From Mycobacterium sp. 852002-50816_SCH5313054-b (GTDB lineage: Bacteria; Actinomycetota; Actinomycetes; Mycobacteriales; Mycobacteriaceae), in the NCBI RefSeq assembly GCF_001667185.1, contig NZ_LZIC01000063.1, positions 1 through 64,000 of the forward strand: DNA of 64,000 nt, given 5' to 3'. The position numbers and the translations under genes are program-made. The notes beneath the pieces are model-generated. The model did not search any database. It had not been told where the DNA came from and was given only the letters and a program-made list of their open reading frames with translations. Positions 41,591 through 52,158 of the stretch are shown in pieces. Position 1 is the first letter of the stretch. Every line of letters begins with the position of its first letter.

Positions 41591-41788
41591 ATGATGAAGG
41601 CCGACGTAGGTGACTGGCTCGTGATCAAGGGGACCACGACCGAGTTAGCCGATCAGCGCGGGTTGATCACCGAGGTTCGCGGCGCCGACGGCGCGCCGCC
41701 ATATGTGGTGCGCTGGCTCGCCAGCGGCCATGTCGCCACGGTGTTTCCGGGATCGGACGCGCTCGTCGTCCCCGCGGCCGCGCAGTGA
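41591..41788 (+). CDS. DUF1918-domain small protein
   Basis: 65 aa, starting with a double ATG after a GAGGGAG ribosome site. The sequence is one DUF1918 domain: KADVGDWLVIKG at the start and PPYVVRWLASGHVATVFPG near the end. M. tuberculosis has Rv0569 and Rv2302 in this family, and Rv0569 belongs to the DosR dormancy regulon. A DosR-like box lies 103 bases upstream. The fold resembles a small nucleic-acid or protein-binding barrel; its function is unknown. Confidence 0.88.
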   Translation: MMKADVGDWLVIKGTTTELADQRGLITEVRGADGAPPYVVRWLASGHVATVFPGSDALVVPAAAQ

Positions 41789-41803
41789 CCTTGCCCGAAC
41801 GGG

Positions 41804-42310
41804 TTATACCGGCACCAAGAATTCGGACGTGTAGAACTCGGCGGGGTTTTGTGAGCTTGGGTTTGCGCGCTCGATAATCACCCAGACGCCCGTCGTACCT
41901 TGGCGAATGCTGTCTTGGACGGTCACCGTTGCATTGCCGGCCCCGTCGGTGTCCATTCCGGTAAAGGCGGTGCCGGGCGCCCCGGGGCCACATGTCGCCG
42001 ACGACGGACGGGGTTCCTGGATAAGACCGACGTCGTAATGGGTGCCCGGCTCGTTGGGGATCGCCACGTGCACCTGCGCGACCGCTCTCGATCCGGAGGT
42101 GCTGATGAGCGCCGAACCGGTGCCCTCGGGCGGCCGGGGGATCCACGCCGCCTCGGTGACCTTGCTGAAATCGCAGCGCCGCTCGTCACTGTCCATCACG
42201 ACGGTGGTGCCTCCTTGGGCGGCCGCGACGGCGATTTCCAAGGTTGCCGCCGGGGAGATCACCACGGCGATGGCCGCGGCGGAGGTACCTAAACGGGTCA
42301 GCATGTGCAT
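41804..42310 (-). CDS. Secreted hypothetical protein
   Basis: 168 aa with a signal peptide over about residues 1-32 (MHMLTRLGTSAAAIAVV, Ala-rich end). The mature part has two Cys, in RRCDF and SATCGPG, that could form one disulfide, and a Gly/Thr/Ser-rich beta-like composition. No domain is recognised. It lies downstream of an AT-rich 184-bp spacer after embB, and converges with the DUF1918 gene with 15 bases between stops. Confidence 0.78.
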   Translation of the reverse strand: MHMLTRLGTSAAAIAVVISPAATLEIAVAAAQGGTTVVMDSDERRCDFSKVTEAAWIPRPPEGTGSALISTSGSRAVAQVHVAIPNEPGTHYDVGLIQEPRPSSATCGPGAPGTAFTGMDTDGAGNATVTVQDSIRQGTTGVWVIIERANPSSQNPAEFYTSEFLVPV

Positions 42311-42494
42311 CGGGCCACCTTTTAACGCGTGTGTTAGTTACCCCACGAGGGAAATAGGTAGTGACCCGCAATCGGAGAAATTAAACATTCGGCGCGCAAT
42401 TACTCGAGCGTTAATTTCAGGAGTTATTCGACGAATGAAAAATTAATGGCGTACGGATTTAAAACCCGTTGCAATACAAGTGTTTCCGCGTTAG
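42311..42494. other. AT-rich spacer downstream of embB
   Basis: This 184-bp spacer is clearly richer in A and T than the rest of the window. It contains an 8-bp inverted repeat, GAAATTAA at 42377-42384 and TTAATTTC at 42411-42418, and ATTCG-A-CGAAT at 42426-42436. It could combine an embB terminator with the promoter of the secreted-protein gene. No gene is seen in it. Confidence 0.5.
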
Positions 42495-45400
42495 CTAGGG
42501 CTTGATTCGAATCTCGCCGGGTGACCACAACCCGCTGCGGGTGGCGGTGCCCAGATCGAGCTGGGCGGGATGGGCATCGGCGATCGTCTCGAACTTGCGC
42601 AGTGAGCCCCAGTCGCGGCCCCAGTCGCGGGACAGGTAGGTGGACATCACGTGCGCGCGCAGCAGCAGGTCGGTGATGCCCAGCAGGCCGCCGTTGACGC
42701 CGTCCTCCCAGGTGTCGGTGTCCTGCTTCTTGGCGTTGTAATCCGGCGTGATGCGGAACTTCGGGATCTCGGTGACGCCGTTGGCGTGCAGCATCGGCTT
42801 CTGGCACGGGAACGCCAGCCCGACCGCCCAGTCCAGCAACACCGGCTGTGACGAGCCGACGTACTCCTGCAGCGAGCGCAGCTCCGGCACCCGCGGCGGG
42901 GTCACCGCGATCCAGTCGTCCGGCGTCAGGGACAGGTCCTCGGCCACCACCCGGACCGCGACCGCGTCCGCGGGCATCTTGTCGCGGGCGAAGCGCAGGT
43001 TGCGCCACGCCTTCGGCTGTTCCCCGTTCAGGTCGTAGGGCACCAGCCGCCCGGCGGGCTGCACGTCGCCGCCGGGGCCGGGCCGGGCGTACTCGAGCAC
43101 GACGGTCTGTCCGCTGGTGTGCCCGTGCAGCACGCTGTTGCCGGCGATCGTGCCCGCGGCGGTCACCACCAGCAGGGGATGCCCGTCGTCGGGCTTCGGC
43201 AGCTGATACCAGGCCGAGGTGAGCCGGCTCTGCTGTTGGGCTCCGGTGGTGTAGCTGCCGGCCAGCGGAACCTGGTCCGGGTTGAGGCCGTAGGGCAGCG
43301 GCACGAGGGATCCGTTGATGCCCGGCGCCTTGAGCTTGGTCGGTGCGCGCCAGTCGTAGGCGTACCAGTCGTAGTCGGTGCCGGGCTGTGGCACCGACGT
43401 CTCCTGAACCGCCTCCGCAACGGTGTGGTCCGGTACGCCGTTGGGGGTGAACCCGACCGGGTTGTCTCCCCCCAACGGACCCAACGGACCGTAATTGCCG
43501 GGCAGGGGCGCCATGAAGCCGGCGTTGCTGTCGGGTTCGACGAGCACGTCGTCGGCCAGTGCGCAGCCCCCGGTGAATTCACGCAAGTTGTCCCAGCCGT
43601 TGGAGTAGGTCGGGTACTGACGCACGACTCCGGCGACCATCGACGCGACGAACACGACCGCCATGAATCCGGCCGCGATGGGTACCGGCGCGGCGGTGAC
43701 GGCGCGCGCCAGCCGGCCCTCGCCGTGCCCGCGCGATGCGAAATGCAACCAGAACGCCCAGACCGCCGCGATCGCGAAGAGCACGAAAAACACTGTGCTG
43801 ACGCTGATTCCGGCAAACCGAGGCATGACGTTGTTGAACGGGATGCCGTAACTGGAGACATACCACCAGCCGTTGGTGGTGGCGAAGCACAGCGCCAGCA
43901 CGAACAGCACCGCCGCCGCGAACGCCATCCGGTTTCGCGACCAGCGCAGCACCTCATGCGACACCAGCACGGTGGTCAGCGCGGCCATCGCCGCGCCCAC
44001 CGCGGCGAACAGCCCGAAGTGGTGCACCCACTTGGTGGGGGTGAACATCAGGAAGAACATGGTGCCGAAGATGACGCCCATCAGCCGCCACGCCGGGCCG
44101 CGTGCCACGCCGGGGATTCGCTTGCGCCGCAACATGATGAACACCGCGGTGAACAGGCACAGCGCGGTGATCAGGAAGCCGAAGCGGCGCGACAGCGAAC
44201 CGTCGACGGTGGGCAAGATGAGGTAGTAGTAACGCAGGTTCTCGGTGTACCAGGCCTGGCTGGGGCCGATCGCGGTGCGAATCCTGGTGGCCTCCAACAC
44301 CGTTGACAGCGTCTGGTCGGCGAACACCACGGTGAGGATGACGGTCCCGGCCGCCAGCATGGGGGCCACCAGCGGCCAGGTGCCGACCAGGCGATGCCTG
44401 CGCACCAGGATCCGCAGGATGGGGCGGCCACCGGCGATCAGGGCGGCCACCGCGATCAGGCCGGTGGGCTGCACCCCCAGGGTGAATGCCGCCGTGATCA
44501 CCGCCAGCGCCGCGGGCGTCAGGCGGGAGGCGCACATGGAACGCTCGATCAGCACGTAGGTGATCAGCGCGCCCACCGCGATGATCGGCTCGGGACGCAG
44601 GCCGTTGTTGAACGGCATCCACGCGGTGAGCAGGACCATGCCGGCCGCCCAGTTGGCGGCGGTGCTGCCGGTGACCGCGGGCCCCAGCCGCGGCAACACC
44701 TCACGCGACAGCAGCAGCCAGCAGACCAGCCCGGCGACCAGGTCGGGCAGCCGCATCCACAGGCTGCCGTCGCTGACGTGGGTCATCAGCGCCAGCAGGT
44801 TGTAGTACCAGCCGAACGGGTCCTCGGGGCTGCCGAACCAGCGGAAGTAGTTGGACATGTAGCCGGCGTGGTCTGCGACCCGGGCCATGCCGAGGATGTA
44901 GCCGTCGTCGGAGGAGTTCGCGCCGATCAGGTGCCACAGCAGGAAGCCGAATATCACCGTGGCGTCGACGAGGGTGAACTTGCGCCAGCGCGTCGGAATC
45001 AACCGGTGCATCCGGCGGCCGTCGAGCTGGTCGAGGCGCCACAGGGCGACCAGCGCGACGATGGTCGACACGATCGCCAGCACCATCGCCGCCAGCTTCA
45101 GCGTCGTCGGGGTGGTGGAGAACCGGGTGTCGATGGTCGCCGAAAGCCGTAGGCCGTCCGGCGCCGGACCCGTCAGGTCCGTGAACACCCCGACGATCTG
45201 CGGGCGCAGGTTGGGATCGGGGAAACCGCCGCGCTGGGGTTTGCCCGCGGGATCGGTCAATCCGACGAAGGTCGCGAAGGTCCCGGCGCTCGTGGAGGTG
45301 ATCTCGATGCGCTGGCATTGCGGCGAGGCCGCCTGCTCCCGGGGGACGCTGGCGATGACCACGTTGCGGTCGGTGACGTCGACGCGCTGGCTGCTGGCCA

Positions 45401-45740
45401 CGACGAACAACGCGTTGAGCGCGGCGTCCTTGCCCTTCTTGGGTGCCGTGCTCAGCACCACCCCGCCGTTGGGCGGCAGGCCGCGCACCACCGAGCACGG
45501 CACCGTCGCCGTCACGTCGACCGGCGTCAGCGAAATCAACGGCGCCGTAACGCTGTTCAACTGACCGTTCTGCGGCCAGTTCAGCGTCGCGGTGGTCTGC
45601 ACGACCGGCAGCAGCGGCGTGGCGACCGACAGGACGAAACCGATCAGCCCGGCGATCGTCGCGACCCAGCGCGTCACCCGCACATCGCGACGGGCGTTCG
45701 GCTGCGCGGTGGCCGCGCGGGGTTCGTCGATGACGCTCAT
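42495..45740 (-). CDS. embB: Arabinosyltransferase EmbB
   Basis: 1081 aa. The ATG at 45740 overlaps the embA stop by ATGA; the longer open frame to 46166 is a shadow of embA. It is a GT-C enzyme with about 15 membrane helices, the catalytic acidic loop [14 protein letters not shown] near residue 275, and a C-terminal carbohydrate-binding periplasmic domain. It adds alpha-1,3 branches to arabinan using decaprenylphosphoryl-arabinose. The ethambutol-resistance Met (306 in M. tuberculosis) is present as Met319 in [10 protein letters not shown], the susceptible form. Confidence 0.97.
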   Translation of the reverse strand: MSVIDEPRAATAQPNARRDVRVTRWVATIAGLIGFVLSVATPLLPVVQTTATLNWPQNGQLNSVTAPLISLTPVDVTATVPCSVVRGLPPNGGVVLSTAPKKGKDAALNALFVVASSQRVDVTDRNVVIASVPREQAASPQCQRIEITSTSAGTFATFVGLTDPAGKPQRGGFPDPNLRPQIVGVFTDLTGPAPDGLRLSATIDTRFSTTPTTLKLAAMVLAIVSTIVALVALWRLDQLDGRRMHRLIPTRWRKFTLVDATVIFGFLLWHLIGANSSDDGYILGMARVADHAGYMSNYFRWFGSPEDPFGWYYNLLALMTHVSDGSLWMRLPDLVAGLVCWLLLSREVLPRLGPAVTGSTAANWAAGMVLLTAWMPFNNGLRPEPIIAVGALITYVLIERSMCASRLTPAALAVITAAFTLGVQPTGLIAVAALIAGGRPILRILVRRHRLVGTWPLVAPMLAAGTVILTVVFADQTLSTVLEATRIRTAIGPSQAWYTENLRYYYLILPTVDGSLSRRFGFLITALCLFTAVFIMLRRKRIPGVARGPAWRLMGVIFGTMFFLMFTPTKWVHHFGLFAAVGAAMAALTTVLVSHEVLRWSRNRMAFAAAVLFVLALCFATTNGWWYVSSYGIPFNNVMPRFAGISVSTVFFVLFAIAAVWAFWLHFASRGHGEGRLARAVTAAPVPIAAGFMAVVFVASMVAGVVRQYPTYSNGWDNLREFTGGCALADDVLVEPDSNAGFMAPLPGNYGPLGPLGGDNPVGFTPNGVPDHTVAEAVQETSVPQPGTDYDWYAYDWRAPTKLKAPGINGSLVPLPYGLNPDQVPLAGSYTTGAQQQSRLTSAWYQLPKPDDGHPLLVVTAAGTIAGNSVLHGHTSGQTVVLEYARPGPGGDVQPAGRLVPYDLNGEQPKAWRNLRFARDKMPADAVAVRVVAEDLSLTPDDWIAVTPPRVPELRSLQEYVGSSQPVLLDWAVGLAFPCQKPMLHANGVTEIPKFRITPDYNAKKQDTDTWEDGVNGGLLGITDLLLRAHVMSTYLSRDWGRDWGSLRKFETIADAHPAQLDLGTATRSGLWSPGEIRIKP

Positions 45741-48700
45741 GGCAGCGCCCTGATCGGTCCCGGCCGGGCCCAGCCGCGCACCGTGGTCACACCCTGCTCG
45801 ACGGCGGCATCCGGCGCCTGATCGGGCGGCACCAGCGGGTAGTACCGCTCGACCGATCCCCAGTCCCGATACCAGTCCCCGCTCAGATAGGTCGCGACCG
45901 TCGAGGTGCGCAGCATCGCCTGGGTGATCAGGAACGGGCCGCCGGTCTCGCTGGCCTCCCACCCGTTCGACGACGACGCCGTCTGCTTGTGATCGGGCAG
46001 GAGGCGGTATTGCGGAAGTTCGGCGACGCCAAGGTGTTCGGAGAAGGGCCGCTGGCAGGGGAAGTTCGCGGCGGTCGCGATGTCCATCAGCACCGGGGTC
46101 TGCGGCCCGATCAGCCGCTGCAGGGTCTGCAGCACGGGGACGCGCGGCGGGGTGAACGCGAACCACTGCTCGGAACTCAGATTCGGGTCGTAGGCGACGA
46201 TGCGTGCCACGTTAGCCTCCGGCGGCGCCCAGGCCAGCGGGAACCGCAGGTTGCGCCACGCCGGCTCCGGCCCGATGTCGATCGGCTGCACCTCCGCGAG
46301 CGGCTGGGTGGTGCCGTCGGGGCGCGCGACCCCCCACTGCAGTTTCAGCGACTGCCCGTAGGTGAAGGTGCCGTCCTCTTTGTACGACCAGATCGCACCG
46401 GCGGCGGACACCACGACCAGCGGCCGGTCGCCGGTACGGGGCGGCAATTGGTACCAGGCCGAGGTGGCGGTGGCGGCCAGGGAGTTCTCGCCGTAGCTGC
46501 CCATCACCGGCGTGCGCGCGGGATCCAGGCCGAACGGCAGCGCCGCGTGCGAGCCGTTCACGCCGACGGGGCCCTTCCCGCCCGCCGTGCCCGCGGAGTC
46601 ACTCATGGCGGCATTGGGCTTGTTGGGTGACGCGTCGGAATTCACCACCCCCGGTTTGGTGACCACCGGGTTGGACCTGAGGTCGTCGCCCACCCCCTCG
46701 GGTTTGAAGCCGACGGGGTTGGTTCCCCCCAGCGGGCCGGCGGGCCCGAACGGCTGCCCCGGAACCGGTTGCAGCAGACCGGCATTGGGGTCGGGCTCGG
46801 CCAGCACGTCGTCCGCCATGGCGCAGCTGGCGGGCGACAGTCCCGATGCGAGCGCCGCGACGTTGGCCTTGGCCGTCGTGTACAGCGGATAGCGGACGAC
46901 CGCGCCCTTGGCCAGCGAGCCCACCTCGCCGAGGACCATGATCGAGGCGACCACCAGCAACGGGGTGGACGCCAGCACGCGGTTGCGCCGGTTGTCCTTG
47001 ACCTCGGTGTGCCCGGCGTAGTCCATCCGGAAGTGCTGCCAGGCGGCCAGCAGCCCGGTCAGGATCGACAACGTCAGGAACATCGACGTCACCGGGTGGC
47101 TGGCGATGACCGGCTGGATGTCGTACCAGGGCACCCCGTAGTTGCCGACGTAGAACCAGCCGTTGACCCCGGAAGTCGCCCACGCCAGCACGAACAGCAG
47201 CGCGGTCACGTACAGCGTGAGGTTGCGGCGGCTGTGCAGGCCGATCCGGGCGAAGGCGAACGCGGTGACCGCGCCGAGGGCACCGGCCAGCCCGGCGAAT
47301 GCGCCGAACTGCACGGCCCACTTCGTCGGGGTGAACGTCAGCAGCAGCAGGCCGACCGCGGTGGTGCCGATCAACCGCCACGCCGGCCCGCTGGCCAGCC
47401 CGGGGACCCCGCCGCGCCGCAGCAGCACCACCAGCATGCCGAACATGCACAGGAACAGCACCAGCACCGCGAACCGCCGCGACATGGATCCGTCCGGGTT
47501 GGACTCCACCGTGAGGAAGTAGTAGCGCAGCCAATCCTGATACCAGGCGATCGTCGGGCCGACCTTGTACTTGATGCGCGCCGACTCGGCGACGGTGGCC
47601 AGCGTCTCGCTGCGGAACACCACGACAGTGATCAGCGACAGGGCGGCGGCCAGCACGAGCAGCGGGGCGAGCAGCCCGTCGGTGTCCCGGCGCCGCCGGA
47701 TCGCCCGTGCGATGGCCCGCGACCCCGTCAGCAGCGCGGCGACGGCGATCAGGCCCTGCGGCGCCAGCGTCGCGGTCAGCATCGCGACGATGATCGCGAC
47801 GGCCGCCGGGGCCAGCCGCCCCAGCGCGATCGCGCGTTCCACCAGCATCCAGGTCAGCATCACGCCCAGCGCGATCAGCGGCTCGGGCCGCAGCCCGTTG
47901 TTGAACGGCAGCCACGCGGCCAGGAACACCGCGCCCGCGGTCAACACCGCCACCCGGTTGGCCGCCAGGCCGCCCCTGCCGGGTCCCAACCGCCGCAGCA
48001 CCCAATGGCCGATGATCAGCCAGCAGGCGATCCCGGCGAGCGTCGCCGGCAGCCGCATCCACACGCCGGCGGTGCTGACCGACGCCAGCTTGGCCAGGAC
48101 CGCGAGGTACCAGTCGAACGGCGCGTCGGTTGTCCCGAAGTAGCGGTAGTAGTCGGCCACGTAGCCGGCTTTGGGGGCGACCCGGGCGATGGTCAGGTTG
48201 TAGCCGTCGTCCGATGAGGTGGCGCCGATGACGTGCCAGAGCAGCAGCGTTCCGATCACGCCGCCGTCGGCGAGCCACGTCGCGGCGCCGACGCGCCGCA
48301 GCCGCGTGAGCAGGGAACGCCAGTCGAGCAGGAGGTTGCCGCCGCGGCTGCGCCGATCCAGCGCCGCCATCGCGGCGATGGCGACGAGGACCGCCAGGGT
48401 GCCCACGGCCATCACGAGCGTCTTCAGCGCGGTGGGCGCCGTGATGAACCGGGTGTCGACGTCCACGCGGGCCGAGAGTCCCGACTGCGCGGGCACTTTC
48501 AGGTCGGTGAAGATCCCGCCGACCTGTGGCTTCTTCTCCGACGGCAAGGTGCCGGAGGCTCCGGGGATGCCGACGAAGTCCGCGCCCGCCGCACCGGCGT
48601 CGGCCCAGAGGTGCAGGACGCTGCAGGCGCCGGCCGCGACCGCCGAGCGCTGCGCCACCGCGGCCACGGTGTCGCGGAACGCGACGACGATCACGTCCTT

Positions 48701-49027
48701 GTCGGCCCGCACGAACAGCCCGTTCTTGCCGGTGTCCACCCCGCCTGTCGGCAGGGTCGACACCACGAGGCCGCCGGCCGGGGGCAAGGTGGCCATCGCC
48801 GGGCACGGAATCGAGATGTCCAACGCGCGCGGCGCCCCGGACACCAGCGGGGCGGTGACCTGGGTGACGTGCCCGTCCGTGCTGCCCTGGGGCCACAGGA
48901 CGGTCGCGGTCGTCTGCTTCACCGGGAGCACGGGAACGATGACGCACAACAGCAAGCCGATGAGTCCCGCGACGACGGCGATCGACCGTGGGATGCGCGG
49001 CGATCGCTCATTACGGTCGTGGGGCAC
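45737..49027 (-). CDS. embA: Arabinosyltransferase EmbA
   Basis: 1096 aa from a GTG at 49027, matching the usual N-terminus (PHDRNERS); a GTG at 49084 would extend it. It has the Emb GT-C architecture with the acidic loop [14 protein letters not shown], the Pro-motif region and a C-terminal periplasmic domain. It partners EmbB in arabinogalactan synthesis. In M. tuberculosis embC lies directly upstream; here embR and an ArsR module intervene, so embA must have its own promoter in the 141-bp spacer facing embR. Confidence 0.97.
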   Translation of the reverse strand: MPHDRNERSPRIPRSIAVVAGLIGLLLCVIVPVLPVKQTTATVLWPQGSTDGHVTQVTAPLVSGAPRALDISIPCPAMATLPPAGGLVVSTLPTGGVDTGKNGLFVRADKDVIVVAFRDTVAAVAQRSAVAAGACSVLHLWADAGAAGADFVGIPGASGTLPSEKKPQVGGIFTDLKVPAQSGLSARVDVDTRFITAPTALKTLVMAVGTLAVLVAIAAMAALDRRSRGGNLLLDWRSLLTRLRRVGAATWLADGGVIGTLLLWHVIGATSSDDGYNLTIARVAPKAGYVADYYRYFGTTDAPFDWYLAVLAKLASVSTAGVWMRLPATLAGIACWLIIGHWVLRRLGPGRGGLAANRVAVLTAGAVFLAAWLPFNNGLRPEPLIALGVMLTWMLVERAIALGRLAPAAVAIIVAMLTATLAPQGLIAVAALLTGSRAIARAIRRRRDTDGLLAPLLVLAAALSLITVVVFRSETLATVAESARIKYKVGPTIAWYQDWLRYYFLTVESNPDGSMSRRFAVLVLFLCMFGMLVVLLRRGGVPGLASGPAWRLIGTTAVGLLLLTFTPTKWAVQFGAFAGLAGALGAVTAFAFARIGLHSRRNLTLYVTALLFVLAWATSGVNGWFYVGNYGVPWYDIQPVIASHPVTSMFLTLSILTGLLAAWQHFRMDYAGHTEVKDNRRNRVLASTPLLVVASIMVLGEVGSLAKGAVVRYPLYTTAKANVAALASGLSPASCAMADDVLAEPDPNAGLLQPVPGQPFGPAGPLGGTNPVGFKPEGVGDDLRSNPVVTKPGVVNSDASPNKPNAAMSDSAGTAGGKGPVGVNGSHAALPFGLDPARTPVMGSYGENSLAATATSAWYQLPPRTGDRPLVVVSAAGAIWSYKEDGTFTYGQSLKLQWGVARPDGTTQPLAEVQPIDIGPEPAWRNLRFPLAWAPPEANVARIVAYDPNLSSEQWFAFTPPRVPVLQTLQRLIGPQTPVLMDIATAANFPCQRPFSEHLGVAELPQYRLLPDHKQTASSSNGWEASETGGPFLITQAMLRTSTVATYLSGDWYRDWGSVERYYPLVPPDQAPDAAVEQGVTTVRGWARPGPIRALP

Positions 49028-49110
49028 GAGGCTCGATGGTAAGGGACGCGGCTTTGTCTCTGGAGGACGCGGGGCCGCCGTCACGGCCCGGTGATTTGCC
49101 GCGCCCCTTC

Positions 49111-49129
49111 CACGAAATAAACTCTCGTG
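49111..49129. promoter_or_regulatory. Inverted repeat in embA/embR spacer
   Basis: CACGA and TCGTG are separated by AATAAACTC in the divergent spacer, 84 bases upstream of embA and 39 bases upstream of embR. The AT-rich centre could be part of a promoter. The match is short. Confidence 0.35.
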
Positions 49130-49168
49130 TCAAGAACGGCCCCGATCACCCAGGAGGCTGGCGGCGCG

Positions 49169-50308
49169 ATGACGAGTGCAGGTCTCGGGTTCGGTGCCTT
49201 GGGGCCGTTGCTGATGACCAGCCATGGGGTCCGGGTCCCGGTCGGCGCGCCGAAGCAGCGGGCGGTGCTCGCCATGCTCCTGATCAACCGCAACCGGCCG
49301 GTATCCGTCGACTCGTTGATCAATGCGGTGTGGGACGAGGACCCGGTGCCCGCCGCGCGCACCAGCATCCAGGCCCACGTCTCCAACCTGCGTCGGCTGC
49401 TGCGCAGCGCCGGCGTCGACCCCTACGAGGTGCTGGCGAGCGCGCCGCCCGGATACCAACTCAGCGTGGCCGACGCCGACTGCGACCTGGGTCGCTTCAC
49501 CGCCGCGAAGGTCGCGGGAAACCAGGCCGCCGCCGCGGGACGCTTCGACGAGGCCAGCCGGCAGTTCTCGGCAGCGCTGGGCGAATGGCGCGGGCCGGTG
49601 CTCGACGACCTGCGCGACTTCGCCTTCGTCGACGCCTTCGCCACCGCGCTCATGGAAGAAAAGGTGGCCGCCCACACCGCGCGTGCCGAGGCCGAGATCG
49701 CGTGCGGGCGCGCCGGCGAGGTGATCGGCGAGCTCGAGGCGCTCACCGCCGAGCATCCGTACCGCGAACCGCTGTGGGCGCAACTCATCACCGCCTATTA
49801 CGTCACCGAGCGTCAGTCCGACGCGCTCGGCGCCTATCGGCGGCTCAAGACGGCCCTGGCCGAGGGGCTCGGCATCGACCCGGGCCGCACCGTCAGCGCC
49901 CTGCACGAGCGAATCCTGCGCCAGGAACCGTTGGGTCTGAAACGGGCCGACCTGACCACGCACAAGCGCGACGTCTATCGGCAGGAGCCGTCCACCGCTG
50001 GGATCCGGCTGGCCGAGTCGGTGCTCGCCGGGCTGCGCGACCAGACCGGGCGGCTCCACCCGCTCACGGGGGCGATCACCCGGATCGGGCGCTTCACCGA
50101 CAACGACGTCGTTCTGGACGACACCGACGTCAGCCGCCACCACGCCGTCATCACCGACACCGGAACCGGGTTCATGATGACCGACCTGCGGTCCACCAAC
50201 GGGGTGGAGGTGGGAGGCCAGCGCATTCGCGGCAGCGCCGCCCTGGCCGACGGCGACCGCATCCGCATCGGCGGCCACGAGTTCACCTTCGAAATCCGCC
50301 CGGGCTGA
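49169..50308 (+). CDS. embR: SARP-type regulator EmbR with FHA domain
   Basis: 379 aa from the ATG at 49169, 11 bases after AGGAGG; an upstream GTG at 49127 is less likely. Domains: an OmpR-like winged helix (FGALGPLL to LSVADAD, about 1-100), a bacterial transcriptional activation domain (about 105-250) and a C-terminal FHA domain (ITRIGRFTDNDVVLDD, DVSRHHAVI, LRSTNGVEV). In M. tuberculosis EmbR is phosphorylated by PknH and activates embCAB from a distant locus. Here it is divergent from embA, as described for M. avium. Confidence 0.96.
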   Translation: MTSAGLGFGALGPLLMTSHGVRVPVGAPKQRAVLAMLLINRNRPVSVDSLINAVWDEDPVPAARTSIQAHVSNLRRLLRSAGVDPYEVLASAPPGYQLSVADADCDLGRFTAAKVAGNQAAAAGRFDEASRQFSAALGEWRGPVLDDLRDFAFVDAFATALMEEKVAAHTARAEAEIACGRAGEVIGELEALTAEHPYREPLWAQLITAYYVTERQSDALGAYRRLKTALAEGLGIDPGRTVSALHERILRQEPLGLKRADLTTHKRDVYRQEPSTAGIRLAESVLAGLRDQTGRLHPLTGAITRIGRFTDNDVVLDDTDVSRHHAVITDTGTGFMMTDLRSTNGVEVGGQRIRGSAALADGDRIRIGGHEFTFEIRPG

Positions 50309-50310
50309 GG

Positions 50311-50934
50311 CTATTTCGAAATCCGCTGGGCCAGCGTGGGCAGCCCCGGCCCGTCGAGGTCCGCCAGCGCCACCGGCCGGCCCGACATCGCCATCAGCAG
50401 CGCCTCGCCCGGGCCGGTGACCTCGGGCCCCCGGCCGTGCGTCCAGTCGATGTCGTTGGCGCGCAGGCGAAGTCCCCTGATCCGGCGCCCGGCGCCGAGC
50501 CTCGGGTTGCCCGGCACCAGGCCCAGCACCCGCAGCAGCCGGTCCTCGGGGACGGCGCGCGGCCGGCCGAGCGAACGCCGGATGTCCTGGTGGTGGATGG
50601 TGCCGTCGACGAGCGCGATCATGCCGCCGAAGCCCGCGGTCAGCCCCTTCGGCGTGAGGTGGTCCCGCAGAAAATCCAGCAGCTGTTGCGGGCTCAGCGC
50701 GGCGAACTCGTCGACTCCCACCTGGTTGGCCCGCACCACCCAGCCCTTTGCGAACCGCCTCAGCAGCCCCGCGGCGCCCAGTTCCTCGTAGCTGATCACA
50801 TGCGCCACAACGTCTTTGATGGTCCACTTCTCGCACAGGGTGGGTGTCGCCCAGTCCTGCGGGCTCAGCGTGGCCAGGAAGTCGGCGAGGTCAGTCCGCT
50901 CGGCGCGCGCCATCGTCATCAGGGTCGCGGTCAT
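50311..50934 (-). CDS. DinB/mycothiol-dependent maleylpyruvate isomerase-like protein
   Basis: 207 aa. The N-terminal half is a DinB-type four-helix bundle (WTIKDVVAHVISYEELG), with His in HVISY and HHQDIRRSLGRPR as likely metal ligands. This matches the TIGR03083/maleylpyruvate isomerase-like family of mycothiol-dependent proteins. It ends 2 bases from the embR stop and its start overlaps the SRPBCC gene by ATGA. It is the third gene of an ArsR-SRPBCC-DinB operon. Substrate unknown. Confidence 0.85.
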   Translation of the reverse strand: MTATLMTMARAERTDLADFLATLSPQDWATPTLCEKWTIKDVVAHVISYEELGAAGLLRRFAKGWVVRANQVGVDEFAALSPQQLLDFLRDHLTPKGLTAGFGGMIALVDGTIHHQDIRRSLGRPRAVPEDRLLRVLGLVPGNPRLGAGRRIRGLRLRANDIDWTHGRGPEVTGPGEALLMAMSGRPVALADLDGPGLPTLAQRISK

Positions 50935-51413
50935 GGGCGCGCCTCGGCGCTGAGCAGGCGCGCGTAGCGGTCGAGATACAGCGGCCAGCCGGCGTCCCCG
51001 TCGACGCCGTCGGCGACCGACTCCCAGCCCGGGCCGTGCCGGTCCAGATGGCGGTGTTCGAGCTCGACGCGGGTGCGGTCGGCGGACTCGGCGGTGAAGC
51101 GCACGTCGACCTCGCTTGCCTTGGCCGGATCCGCTTCCACCTGCCAGGTCGGGCCGATGTCCCACGTGAACATCACGCGGTGGGGCGGCTCATAGACCAA
51201 CACGCGCGCCCACCGGCATTCGCTGCCGTCGACGCCTCGGTCGTAGATGTGCCCGCCCACCCGCGGCTCGAACACGGTCTCGGCGATGGGGACGGCGAGC
51301 AGGTTGTGCTCGCGCGGCTTGAAGTCGCCGAAGCGCTCGGTGAAGACGGCGAACGCGCGCTCGATCGGGGCGTTGACGACGACGTGGTGGGTGACGTTCG
51401 GTGTTCGCGTCAT
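50931..51413 (-). CDS. SRPBCC/AHSA1-domain protein
   Basis: 160 aa single-domain SRPBCC fold. VNAPIERAFAVFTERFGDF begins the cavity and GWPLYLDRYARLL is the C-terminal helix, as in AHSA1/START-like proteins. They bind hydrophobic ligands or act as accessory enzymes. The start overlaps the ArsR stop by ATGA, the very common ArsR-SRPBCC pairing in actinobacteria. It should be repressed by that ArsR through the operator at 51741. Confidence 0.9.
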   Translation of the reverse strand: MTRTPNVTHHVVVNAPIERAFAVFTERFGDFKPREHNLLAVPIAETVFEPRVGGHIYDRGVDGSECRWARVLVYEPPHRVMFTWDIGPTWQVEADPAKASEVDVRFTAESADRTRVELEHRHLDRHGPGWESVADGVDGDAGWPLYLDRYARLLSAEARP

Positions 51414-51736
51414 GACGGTTCTCCCTCCATCTCCTCGACGGTTTTCGCATAGGCGGCCAGCGCCTGGGCCCAGAAGCGGTCGAGCTCGGCACGCAACGCC
51501 TCGAGGCCGGTCGGGTCGAGCTGATAGACGCGCCGCGTGCCGGCGGCGCGGTCGCTGACCAGGCGGGCGGACTTGAGGACCTTGAGGTGCTGCGAGACCG
51601 CTGGCCTGCTGACGGGCAGGTCGCGGGCCAGCTCACCGACCGCCGCCGGGCCCTGCGCCAGACGCTCCACGATCGAGCGCCGCGTCCCGTCGGCCAGCGC
51701 CTGCCATGCGTCACCGACCATTTGGTAAGTGGCCAC
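51410..51736 (-). CDS. ArsR-family transcriptional repressor
   Basis: 108 aa winged helix: MVGDAWQALADGTRRSIVERLAQGP, then the recognition region LPVSRPAVSQHLKVL and the wing RVYQLDP. It has no Cys, so it does not sense metal by the classical CxC site. It is GTG-started at 51736; an in-frame ATG at 51721 is an alternative. A perfect operator-like palindrome begins 5 bases upstream of the GTG, leaving no room for a ribosome site and suggesting a leaderless transcript or the downstream start. Confidence 0.9.
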   Translation of the reverse strand: MATYQMVGDAWQALADGTRRSIVERLAQGPAAVGELARDLPVSRPAVSQHLKVLKSARLVSDRAAGTRRVYQLDPTGLEALRAELDRFWAQALAAYAKTVEEMEGEPS

Positions 51737-51740
51737 GAAC

Positions 51741-51758
51741 CGTAAGTCTAGGCTTACG
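51741..51758. promoter_or_regulatory. Operator-like palindrome at arsR start
   Basis: CGTAAG-TCTAGG-CTTACG is an 18-bp palindrome that mismatches at only two symmetric positions. It lies directly upstream of arsR and in the spacer shared with the divergent secreted-protein gene. Confidence 0.75.
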
Positions 51759-51856
51759 AATGGGTCGGATCAAGGGGCGAGGCGCCGCAAGAATTTCGCA
51801 ACCGGCCCGCGCGACACTTTCGCTGTCTTCAGCCGCCGAGGCAGAGGAGGAAGAGG

Positions 51857-52156
51857 ATGACCGTCCCTCGCAGCCTGAGGCGAATCGCCGCCGGGGCCCT
51901 CATATCGGTCAGTTTCGCGGTTGCCGCCTTGGGGTTGGCGGCGGGCACCGCCCAGGCCAAGCCCCGGGGCCCGTATCAATGGTGCCCGGGGCAACACCTC
52001 CCGGAGACCGACGTGGTGTGGGATATGACCGTCTGCCACACCTGGTACTGGGTCGACTACGGATTCCAGGCCAATCGCGGTCACTTTGTGTACGAGGGCG
52101 ATACCCCGCCGCCGGACCTGGGCTGCATCCCCGGGCTGTGTTTACCCGGCCTTTGA
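51857..52156 (+). CDS. Small secreted protein with WCPG/WDM-CH motif (copy 1)
   Basis: 99 aa with a signal peptide over residues 1-34 ending in AQA. The mature part has the motif WCPGQHLPE, then VVWDMTVCHTW, and two more Cys in GCIPGLCLPG. Four Cys in ~65 residues suggest disulfides. The ribosome site is AGGAGGAAGAGG. The protein at 62611-62940 shares the WCPG-X-P-WDM-X2-CH layout. It converges with embC, 2 bases between stops. Function unknown. Confidence 0.85.
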   Translation: MTVPRSLRRIAAGALISVSFAVAALGLAAGTAQAKPRGPYQWCPGQHLPETDVVWDMTVCHTWYWVDYGFQANRGHFVYEGDTPPPDLGCIPGLCLPGL

Positions 52157-52158
52157 CG

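Noticed and set aside
45741..46166. A possible longer N-terminus of EmbB
   Set aside because: The extension reads through the embA C-terminus in another frame; the ATG at 45740 gives the expected [12 protein letters not shown] start and an ATGA overlap.
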